Both the position numbers and the translations under genes were made by a program. From assembly GCA_014377795.1 (NCBI GenBank), contig JACMOY010000365.1, positions 1 to 6,277 on the forward strand: 6,277 bases of DNA, written 5' to 3'. The notes under the pieces were generated by a model. It did no database searches. It worked only from the letters and a program-made list of their open reading frames with translations, and was not told the origin of the DNA. Positions 1 to 5,821 of the stretch are shown here, piece after piece (position 1 is the stretch's first letter; every line of letters starts with the position of its first letter). Source of the DNA: Actinomycetota bacterium. GTDB lineage: Bacteria; Actinomycetota; Actinomycetes; Actinomycetales; Angustibacteraceae.

Positions 1-1061
1 ATGACTCCATTGCCGCGCAACGACATCAGAGCCCTGACGGTGTTGCCCAGACCCCCGAGGTCGGGCACCTTCACGTGCACGACGTCGGCGGCGCCGGCGT
101 CGACGAACGCCGCCACGTCCTCGACGGTGTTGCACCACTCGTCGACGACGAGCTGCACCCGTCCGCCACGGGCGCGCACGGCCCGGCGCAGGGCGAGCAT
201 CGCGGCAATCTGGGCGGGACGACTGCCGGCGTCCAGCGGGTGCTCGACCCGCAGCGGCAACGGCGCCGCCACGGACTCCAGGTGCAGCAGGTAGTCCGCG
301 ATCCGGTCGACGTCGCCGCCGAAGGCCAACCCGATCGTGCCGTAGACATCCAGATGCAGAACCGGGCGGTACGCCGGGTCCGCGCTAAGCGTTACCACCC
401 GCCGGCGCACCCAGCGGACGTAGTCGACGAGCAGCTTGCCGTTCGCACCGACCTTGTCGGCGACGGCGTTGATCAGCCCGTGTGGCAGGGCGTCGACACG
501 GTGCAGCACCATCTTGTCGACGTTGTCGTACCGCTCGTCCCCGCACTGGGCGAAGACCCCGACCGGGCCCAGCTCGACACCTGTGGCGTAGTCGTCGCGC
601 ACCACCTCAGCCATGGTCACCCGCCTGGAGCGGGCGACGGCGTCCAACGCGGCCTGGCTGACGCCGTAGCGGATCGCGGTGTGCAGCAGCCCACCGTCCA
701 CCTCGATCGCGTCGAGCTCGTCGGCAAGATCGGGGTACGTCGTGAGCTCACGGCCTACCAGCGCGGGAACCAATACGGTCTCGACGACGTGAGCCGCTTC
801 TGCCGCGGAGAAGACCGGGTCGCGACCCCCGACGGCGGCGTACTGCACCGCTGCGCAGTCACCGTGCGCCACCTGTCCGTCGTCCAGCACGAGCAGCACC
901 GACAACGCCTGCGCCGGTTGACGGATCCGGGTGAAGCCTGGCGTCACGGGCGCCCCGGCGTACCCGAAACCGTCCCGCACCGCCCCGCCACGGATCGCTG
1001 CCTGGTCGTCGGTGAAGAAACCGCCCTGCACCGGCACCGCGAGCACCCGCGTGACGCGCAC
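1..1061 (-). CDS. mal: methylaspartate ammonia-lyase, C-terminus cut off by window edge
   Basis: This enolase-superfamily lyase deaminates (2S,3S)-3-methylaspartate to mesaconate and ammonia, the step after glutamate mutase in the methylaspartate route. The window holds 353 codons; the family is about 413 residues, so roughly 60 C-terminal residues are missing, including the Thr/Cys loop near 360. Numbered from the GTG at 1061, all key residues fall at the Clostridium tetanomorphum positions: Gln73, Gln172, His194 (base for the 3R epimer), metal ligands Asp238, Glu273 and Asp307, and Lys331 (main base). Blocks such as GDCAAVQY (67-74), RYDNVDKM (177-184) and DEWCNTVEDV (307-316) are diagnostic. 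Position 329, Gln in the reference, is His here. The GTG at 1061 aligns with the reference Met1 and lies 2 nt after the regulator's stop. A CTG at 1067 in the same frame is less likely. The start probably depends on coupling, because the GAAGG before it directly abuts the start codon. The family call is near certain; residue numbers are from memory. Confidence 0.96.
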   Translation of the reverse strand, partial: MRVTRVLAVPVQGGFFTDDQAAIRGGAVRDGFGYAGAPVTPGFTRIRQPAQALSVLLVLDDGQVAHGDCAAVQYAAVGGRDPVFSAAEAAHVVETVLVPALVGRELTTYPDLADELDAIEVDGGLLHTAIRYGVSQAALDAVARSRRVTMAEVVRDDYATGVELGPVGVFAQCGDERYDNVDKMVLHRVDALPHGLINAVADKVGANGKLLVDYVRWVRRRVVTLSADPAYRPVLHLDVYGTIGLAFGGDVDRIADYLLHLESVAAPLPLRVEHPLDAGSRPAQIAAMLALRRAVRARGGRVQLVVDEWCNTVEDVAAFVDAGAADVVHVKVPDLGGLGNTVRALMSLRGNGV

Positions 1062-1063
1062 CT

Positions 1064-1720
1064 TCAGAAGACCGACTGCAGCAGCTGGCGGGAGGCGACG
1101 ATGTGGTCGCGCATCGCCTTCTCGGCCGCCTCCGGGTCGCGTGCCTCGATGGCCTCCAGCAAGCCGGTGTGCGAGAGCATGCTCGAGTTCTGGGCCGGGT
1201 GCGTCGCCCAGTACGAACGCCAGAACCTGAGGTTGTGCTGCAGCAGCCGCTCCGCCGCGTCCTGCAGCAGGCTGTTGCGGATCATCCGCACCAAGAACAG
1301 GTGGATCTGGTGGTCGTCGTGCAGATAGGTCTCGGTGGCCGCCTCGTCCCTCGCGTGGTCCGCGGCGCCGATCAGGACGCGCAGCTGAGCGATGTCGTCG
1401 TCACTGGCCCGCCGCGCAGCGATGTGGGCGACGCCGCACTCGATCGCCTCGCGCGCCTCGAACATGTCGAGCACGTCGTCCAGGCTCAGCGCCGTGACGA
1501 CGGTGCCGCGACGGGGCATCACCGTGATGAAGCGGTCGCCCGCGAGGCGAGCCACGGCCTCGCGCACCGGCATCCGCCCCAGGCCGATCTCTGTCGCCAG
1601 CTGCTGCTCGTTCAGCACCGAGCCAGGCGGGATCCGCAGGTCGAGGATCATCTCGAGCAGGATCTCGTACGCCTGATCGCTGGCCCGACGAGGCTGCGCC
1701 ACCGTGACGCCCCCCTTCAT
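1064..1720 (-). CDS. GntR-family transcriptional regulator, FCD (FadR) subfamily
   Basis: This is a cytoplasmic DNA-binding regulator of 218 residues, normal for the FCD group. An N-terminal winged helix-turn-helix spans about 15-78: recognition region LATEIGLGRMPVREAVARL (41-59) and wing PRRGTVV (69-75). An all-helical FCD ligand domain follows (about 83-215). Its metal/ligand site is visible as Asp136, His140, His184 and His206, with spacing close to known metal-binding FCD proteins, so a carboxylate or amino-acid effector chelated through a metal is plausible. The ATG at 1720 overlaps the stop of the amidotransferase gene (ATGA). A second start, GTG at 1702, has a much better Shine-Dalgarno and would give 212 residues. 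An upstream extension to 1936 is open but runs over the amidotransferase and is rejected. Lying inside the operon directly before mal, it most likely controls these genes in response to a pathway substrate or intermediate. No operator is visible, and activator or repressor mode cannot be told. Confidence 0.94.
   Translation of the reverse strand: MKGGVTVAQPRRASDQAYEILLEMILDLRIPPGSVLNEQQLATEIGLGRMPVREAVARLAGDRFITVMPRRGTVVTALSLDDVLDMFEAREAIECGVAHIAARRASDDDIAQLRVLIGAADHARDEAATETYLHDDHQIHLFLVRMIRNSLLQDAAERLLQHNLRFWRSYWATHPAQNSSMLSHTGLLEAIEARDPEAAEKAMRDHIVASRQLLQSVF
1710..1717 (-). promoter_or_regulatory. Shine-Dalgarno-like AAGGGGGG favouring the internal GTG start at 1702
   Basis: The purine run AAGGGGGG sits inside the first codons of the GntR reading frame and ends 7 nt before an in-frame GTG at 1702. 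That is an ideal distance, and it makes GTG1702 a serious alternative to the ATGA-coupled ATG at 1720. The two choices differ only by the first six residues, before the DNA-binding domain. Confidence 0.5.
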
Positions 1721-2484
1721 CGTGCCCCCGCACCGGCGGTCACCGGTGTCGCGACGGCGACGACCGTGGTCACCAGCGTCTCGCGGTCGACGACGAGCAT
1801 CTGCCCGTTGCCGAGTGTCGTCCAGCCGGCGCTGTCGGTCCACCCGGTCGAGGCGACGACCACGGTATCGGCGTCGGCGCGGTACAGCAGCGGGTAGTAG
1901 TCGGGTTCGTCGTACGACGCAGGGTCGTAGCTGCACACCGCGTACAGCGCCTTGGGTGTGAGCAGCATGCAGTTCAGGCTCTTGGCACCTCCCGGAAGCG
2001 ACGCGACGTCCGCGAGGGTCGACACCAGGGCCTCGACCTCGTCCTGCTCGGCGAGGCGGGAGAGCAGTGCCAGGAAGTAGCGCTCACTGTCGGTCGTCCC
2101 GTGCCGCTGGCCGGCGAGATGCGGGGAGATCAGCTGGTCGAGCGCCTCCGGCGGGTCGATCGACCCGTTGTGCCCGAACGCGATCCGTCCATCGGTGAAG
2201 GGGTGGGTGTTCTCGAGCGAGAGCCCCAGACCCAGGGTGGCCCACCGCAGGTGAGTCAGGGCTGCTCGTGCGGCACGGCCGGATGCCAGCGAGGTGAAGA
2301 GCGGGTTCTCGCGTGCCGAGTCAGGTGCCTTGTGCACCTCGACGTGGTCCGGGTGCTCGCTGAAGGCGTGCCCCCAGCCGTCGCCGTGCTTGCAGGCGAG
2401 CTCGAGGAACGCCGCACGTCCATCGCCAAGCACCTCGTCCACGGTGACCGGTGCGCGCGAGACCGAACCGAGCAGCCTGCACAT
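1717..2484 (-). CDS. class II glutamine amidotransferase-like (Ntn) protein, EgtC/YafJ type
   Basis: This 255-residue stand-alone Ntn-hydrolase domain has no attached synthase domain. Class II amidotransferase marks are complete: Cys2 as N-terminal nucleophile after Met removal (MCRLLG), HGDGWG (34-39), Arg80 in LRWAT, NTHPF (92-96), GHNG (104-107, oxyanion Asn/Gly) and TDSE (131-134). The MCRLLG start is typical of the YafJ/EgtC branch, not of PurF, GlmS or AsnB, which begin MCGI. EgtC itself hydrolyses a gamma-glutamyl amide bond during ergothioneine synthesis, so this protein may be a gamma-glutamyl amide hydrolase. No ergothioneine genes are in the window, so an EgtC assignment is not supported. 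Beside a GS-like ligase, its job may be to remove a gamma-glutamyl group (inference). The ATG at 2484 has a good Shine-Dalgarno, and the 3' end overlaps the regulator by 4 nt. The substrate is unknown. Confidence 0.92.
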   Translation of the reverse strand: MCRLLGSVSRAPVTVDEVLGDGRAAFLELACKHGDGWGHAFSEHPDHVEVHKAPDSARENPLFTSLASGRAARAALTHLRWATLGLGLSLENTHPFTDGRIAFGHNGSIDPPEALDQLISPHLAGQRHGTTDSERYFLALLSRLAEQDEVEALVSTLADVASLPGGAKSLNCMLLTPKALYAVCSYDPASYDEPDYYPLLYRADADTVVVASTGWTDSAGWTTLGNGQMLVVDRETLVTTVVAVATPVTAGAGAR

Positions 2485-2491
2485 GGCGTCG

Positions 2492-2498
2492 TCCCTTC
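2492..2498 (-). promoter_or_regulatory. Shine-Dalgarno (GAAGGGA) of the class II amidotransferase gene
   Basis: GAAGGGA lies 7 nt before the ATG at 2484, in the 24-nt gap after SDR-A. It fixes the start so that Cys becomes residue 2, as the Ntn mechanism requires. It overlaps a short palindrome (cttcgaag, 2495-2502) whose significance is doubtful. Confidence 0.75.
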
Positions 2499-2508
2499 GA
2501 AGTGGGTG

Positions 2509-3276
2509 TCAGAGGTAGTTGCTCGATATGCCGCCGTCGAGGACGACGGTCTGGCCGGTGATCCACGAGGCGTCATCGGATGCCAGGAAGCAGGCCAGCC
2601 CCGCTGCGTCCTCGGGCCGGCCGAACCGGCCCAGGGGGACGCGGTCCAGCCGCAGCTGGCGGGCCTGCGGGTCAGGGAAGAACGCCTCGACGTGAGCGGT
2701 GAGAACGGGCCCGGGTGCAAGGGCGTTGACCCGAACGCCCTGGGGGCCGAGCTGCACGGCCATCGACCGGGTCAGCGCGCGGACGGCGCCCTTGCTCGCT
2801 GCGTAGGCGTCCTGGGGGATGCGACAACCCAGCTCAGCCAGGAACGAGCTCATGTTGACCACCGCTCCCCCGCCGGCGGCGACGATGTGGGGGACGGCGT
2901 GCTTGCTGCACAACATGGTGCCGTGCAGGTTGATGTCGCTGATGGTGCGCCAGAGCTCGAGGTCGGCGTCGAGGAACGAGACGTCCTGGTGCGGCATGAC
3001 CCCGGCGTTGTTGAACAGCACGTCGATACCACCGAAGGCCCGCACCACGGCCTCGACTGCGGCCCTCACCTGCGTCTCGTCGCGGACGTCGGCCACCACA
3101 GCCAGCGCCTCACCCCCCTGCCCGCGCACGAGGTCGACCGTCTCGTGCGCCGCGTCGTCGCAGAGGTCGAGGACGGCGACGCGAGCACCCTCACGGGCGA
3201 ACCGCAGGCTGCTGGCGCGACCCAGCGCCCCACCGGCGCCAGTCACGATGGCGCGCCTGTCGGTGAGCAGGCTCAC
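2509..3276 (-). CDS. short-chain dehydrogenase/reductase (SDR-A), classical FabG-like
   Basis: This is a complete 255-residue classical SDR oxidoreductase with a Rossmann fold and no membrane segment. Visible motifs are the cofactor loop TGAGGALG (12-19), Asp37 after the second strand (favours NAD over NADP), Asp63 in ADVRD, NNAG (89-92), Asn116 in INLHG, catalytic Ser144 in NMSS, and Tyr158-xxx-Lys162. The C-terminus GQTVVLDGG is typical. The substrate cannot be read from the sequence; it is an alcohol/carbonyl pair in a pathway with the neighbouring ligase and hydrolases. The GTG at 3276 overlaps the amidohydrolase stop by 4 nt (GTGA), a sign of coupled translation. The middle Gly of the usual TGxxxGxG is Ala17, a tolerated variant. 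Annotation pipelines would probably call it glucose dehydrogenase or 3-oxoacyl-ACP reductase; neither specific name is justified here. Confidence 0.95.
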   Translation of the reverse strand: MSLLTDRRAIVTGAGGALGRASSLRFAREGARVAVLDLCDDAAHETVDLVRGQGGEALAVVADVRDETQVRAAVEAVVRAFGGIDVLFNNAGVMPHQDVSFLDADLELWRTISDINLHGTMLCSKHAVPHIVAAGGGAVVNMSSFLAELGCRIPQDAYAASKGAVRALTRSMAVQLGPQGVRVNALAPGPVLTAHVEAFFPDPQARQLRLDRVPLGRFGRPEDAAGLACFLASDDASWITGQTVVLDGGISSNYL

Positions 3277-4421
3277 GCGCCACCACCCAGGCCGTAGAGC
3301 GTCCGCGCGTTGTCGCGCAGCACCTGCTCGCCACCGCGTCGGGCCTGGGCCGCAGTGAGATCACCGTCGTCGACGAGCTCGCCCAGGGCTGCGCCGATCA
3401 GCCGTCGCCCGTCGTGCGCGCCCATCCAGTGCAGCTCGGGGACGCGGGCGCCGTCGGAGCTGTACATCAGCTTGCTCAGCGGCGCAGCACCCAGTGCCGC
3501 CCGCGTCATCGACCGCATCTCTGGCCGCGACAGGAACGGGATGCCGTAGGACAGGTCGAGGAAGGCGTTGCCGTACACCGCCGCGAGGTAGGCGCCCTCC
3601 CGGAAGAACGGCCAGCAACCGTGCAGCAGGACCACCGGCATGTGGCGGTACGCCCGCTCCTCGAGGACGTCGCGCAGCAGCAGCGGGTGGGCCGAACGCA
3701 GGTCGGCGTCCGGGTCGCCGTACCCGACGTGGAACTGCACCGGCAGCTGCTCGGCCGCGGCCACCTCGAAGGCGACGTGCAGCAGCGTGTCGAGCAACGG
3801 CTTGTGCCCCAGCCGAACCGAACCGGTCAGCTCGACCTCGCGACGGGCCTCGGCAAAGGACGCGGTCGCCTCGTCTCTCGGCCAGCGCCGGATGTCCAGG
3901 CCGGTGCGGTACCCGGCGATGCTCTTGAAGCCCGCGAATCCCCTGCTGCGCGCGCCTTCCAGGTTTGCCCGCGTGGCACCCAGCAGGTCGTCGTACGTCG
4001 GTGCCGCGGCGACCAGGTCCTGCAGCTCGAGCTCGAGACGCAGCAGCAGAGCCACCTCGGTGCCGAGCTCGTCGACCTGCAGGCAGGCCGCCGGATCCGG
4101 GTAGCCGGTGTCGATGACCAGGGCGCCGACGCCCGCGTCGGTGAACAGCCGGCGTGCCAGCTCGGCGTCGCCGTACGGAGCGCGCGCGGCGAGAACGTCG
4201 GCCTCGCCCGCGGCGACCCCGTGGTGGCGCGCCATCTCGGTGACCAGCCGCTGGTAGAACACCGTGTCGGCGACCGCCTCGGTGCGCATCATCGGGTCGG
4301 GCGACTCGCTGAACAGCGAGCGCCATCCGCCGACGTCCCCACCGCCGGCGCCGCGCTCGACCCCGTGGCAGTGGTTGTCGACGACCGCGACGTCGCTGAG
4401 GTCGACGTGGGTGGGGGGCAC
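3273..4421 (-). CDS. amidohydrolase-superfamily protein, FluG N-terminal-domain-like
   Basis: This 382-residue TIM-barrel metal-dependent hydrolase (amidohydrolase_2 type) resembles the N-terminal half of fungal FluG. Probable metal and active-site residues are His17 and His19 in DNHCH, Lys166 in GFKSIAGYR (candidate carbamylated Lys), His231 in QFHVGYGD, His267 in VLLHGCW, and Asp323 in MYSSDGARVPEL. The QFHVGYGDPDADLR and YSSD blocks are characteristic of the FluG-like branch. Members of this superfamily hydrolyse C-N bonds or decarboxylate; which applies here is unknown. The GTG at 4421 starts 1 nt after the ligase stop, with no convincing Shine-Dalgarno, so translation is probably coupled to the ligase. 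The 3' end overlaps SDR-A by 4 nt. Adjacency to a GS-like gene mirrors the FluG fusion (amidohydrolase plus GS domain), but as two genes in reverse order. The frames of the two genes differ, so this is not an interrupted fusion. Confidence 0.92.
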   Translation of the reverse strand: MPPTHVDLSDVAVVDNHCHGVERGAGGGDVGGWRSLFSESPDPMMRTEAVADTVFYQRLVTEMARHHGVAAGEADVLAARAPYGDAELARRLFTDAGVGALVIDTGYPDPAACLQVDELGTEVALLLRLELELQDLVAAAPTYDDLLGATRANLEGARSRGFAGFKSIAGYRTGLDIRRWPRDEATASFAEARREVELTGSVRLGHKPLLDTLLHVAFEVAAAEQLPVQFHVGYGDPDADLRSAHPLLLRDVLEERAYRHMPVVLLHGCWPFFREGAYLAAVYGNAFLDLSYGIPFLSRPEMRSMTRAALGAAPLSKLMYSSDGARVPELHWMGAHDGRRLIGAALGELVDDGDLTAAQARRGGEQVLRDNARTLYGLGGGA

Positions 4422-4422
4422 G

Positions 4423-5790
4423 TCAGAACCGGTAGAAGTGCTGGCGGATCTCGAAATCGAGGTCCTCGCTGGCGAAAGCGGCCGCCTCGGAGCGACGCAC
4501 CGCGAGGTAGCACCGTCCCAGCAGCGGGCCCAGGGCGCCCATCAGCACCGGGTCGGCCTCCAGTGCGTCCAGCGCTTCGTCCATGCTGCTCGGCAGGGGC
4601 CGCACGTTGGCCCGAGCGAGGTCCTGCGTCGACATCGTCGCCGGGTCGTGCTCGCACGGGTCGCCGGGGTCGAGCTCGCGCTCGATGCCGTCCAGACCGC
4701 AGGCGATCAGGGCGCCCAGCGAGAGGTAGGGGTTGGCGCTGGGGTCGGACACCTTGTACTCGATGTTGTAGGACTGCTCCTCGCGCTGGAAGAACGGCGA
4801 CGCGATCCGCAGCGCGGCCTCCTTGTTGTCGAAGCCCCAGGCTGTGGTCGCGGCCGCCCAGGCGCTTGGCTTGAGGCGTCGGAAGGAGTTGTAGCTCGGC
4901 ACGGTCAGGGCCGTGAGCGCCGGCAGGTGCTCGGTGACGCCGGCGATGAAGTGCCGCCCCAGGGTCGACAACCCGCCGGGCTCGGCCACGTCGTACAGCA
5001 GGCTGCGCCGGCCCTCGAGGTCCCACAGGCTGAAGTGCACGTGCGCCCCGCTGCCGATCTCGTCCGGGAAGGGCTTGGCCGCGAACGACGCCAGCAGCCC
5101 TCGCCGCGAGGCGACACCGCGCACCGTGTCACGGAACTTCATCTGGTTGTCGGCCGCGCCCAGGGCGTGGGTGTGCGGGATCGAGATCTCTTGCTGGCCC
5201 GGCCCGTACTCGTTGATCGCCTGCTCGACCTGCATGCCCTGAGCCGTCAGGGCGTCGACCGTCTCGAGCATCAGGTCGCCGGCGTGGTCGTGGCCGATCG
5301 CGCTGTACACCGGCGCGTGGCCGGACGCGTCGTACGGCACGTAAGCACCGTCGCGCTCGCTCGCGACGTAGTACTCGTTCTCGAAGGTGGCCGCGATGGT
5401 GATGCCGTGCCCCGCCGCCCGGTCGATCGCGCGCTGCAGGAACGAGCGCGGGCAGGCGCCCCAGTCCGTCCGGTCGTGGTCGAGCTGGTTGCACAGCACG
5501 CTCGCGCTGCCCGGCGCCCACGGCAGGACCGTGAAGGTCGCCGGATCGGGCACCAGGCGGATCTCACCGACCGGCTCCATCCCCTCGATCGGGATGACCT
5601 GCTCGAGCAGGTTGATCGACATCTGCGCCCGGGTCAGGCCCACGCCCTCGAGCATCTTGTGCTCGAGCTGGTCGACGTGGATCGCCTTGGTGCGCGCCAC
5701 CCCGCTGACGTCGCAGTACTCGAACCGCACCAACCGCACCCCGGCGCTCCTGGCCGCCTCGCAGACCTGCTGGATTGCCGCGGTCGTCAT
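4423..5790 (-). CDS. glutamine-synthetase-like ligase (probable gamma-glutamyl-amine or related amide ligase)
   Basis: This 455-residue protein has both GS domains: beta-grasp (about 14-105) and catalytic (about 110-455). It belongs to the GS-like group that ATP-dependently joins a glutamate-like carboxylate to an amine. Metal and substrate residues are present: Glu137 and Glu139 (FENEYY), Glu194 (NEYGPG), Glu201 (QQEI), His250 in GSGAHVH, Arg305 (NSFRRL), Arg328 and Glu344, followed by SANPYL. True-GS features are missing. The flap Glu (E327 in Salmonella) is Trp311, the DGSS ammonium site is EGVG (48-51), the R339, R355 and R359 positions are Lys323, Asn342 and Lys346, and no adenylylation Tyr appears before LPSSMDEALDAL. 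Ammonium assimilation is therefore unlikely. Its partner amidohydrolase starts 1 nt downstream, a FluG-like pairing. The ATG at 5790 has a purine-rich leader. The exact acceptor is unknown. Confidence 0.93.
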   Translation of the reverse strand: MTTAAIQQVCEAARSAGVRLVRFEYCDVSGVARTKAIHVDQLEHKMLEGVGLTRAQMSINLLEQVIPIEGMEPVGEIRLVPDPATFTVLPWAPGSASVLCNQLDHDRTDWGACPRSFLQRAIDRAAGHGITIAATFENEYYVASERDGAYVPYDASGHAPVYSAIGHDHAGDLMLETVDALTAQGMQVEQAINEYGPGQQEISIPHTHALGAADNQMKFRDTVRGVASRRGLLASFAAKPFPDEIGSGAHVHFSLWDLEGRRSLLYDVAEPGGLSTLGRHFIAGVTEHLPALTALTVPSYNSFRRLKPSAWAAATTAWGFDNKEAALRIASPFFQREEQSYNIEYKVSDPSANPYLSLGALIACGLDGIERELDPGDPCEHDPATMSTQDLARANVRPLPSSMDEALDALEADPVLMGALGPLLGRCYLAVRRSEAAAFASEDLDFEIRQHFYRF

Positions 5791-5799
5791 CGGTGCCTG

Positions 5800-5808
5800 C
5801 CTTCTCCT
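5800..5808 (-). promoter_or_regulatory. Shine-Dalgarno (AGGAGAAGG) of the GS-like ligase gene
   Basis: AGGAGAAGG lies in the 31-nt gap after SDR-B; its AGAAGG part ends 9 nt before the ATG at 5790. It supports this start and independent re-initiation at the ligase gene. The gap is too short for an obvious promoter or terminator, and none is seen. Confidence 0.65.
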
Positions 5809-5821
5809 GCAACGGGAATGG

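Noticed and set aside
1062..1067. CTG at 1067 as start of mal, giving a CTGA overlap with the regulator stop
   Set aside because: CTG starts are rare, and the GTG at 1061 aligns exactly with the Met1 of the reference enzyme, making the catalytic residue numbers coincide.
1721..1936. N-terminal extension of the GntR reading frame up to 1936
   Set aside because: The extra 72 residues are Arg-rich, lie wholly over the well-supported amidotransferase 3' end, and match no part of the GntR/FCD family, which begins just before the winged helix.
1717..2484. Annotation as EgtC of ergothioneine biosynthesis
   Set aside because: The fold type fits, but no egtA, egtB, egtD or egtE is present and the neighbours point to a different pathway.
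2495..2502. Palindrome cttcgaag in the gap before the amidotransferase gene as a possible operator or hairpin
   Set aside because: It is only 8 bp, the flanks pair poorly, and it mainly consists of the Shine-Dalgarno region. One such palindrome is expected by chance in a window of this size.
4419..4425. Ligase and amidohydrolase as a FluG-like fusion broken by a stop or frameshift
   Set aside because: Each protein has a complete, family-like end: the ligase finishes with a normal GS C-terminus and the amidohydrolase begins shortly before its HxH motif. The arrangement is also in the opposite order to FluG.
4423..5790. Annotation as housekeeping glutamine synthetase (glnA)
   Set aside because: The ammonium-site Asp/Ser, the flap Glu and the adenylylation Tyr are absent, and the gene sits in a catabolic-looking operon.
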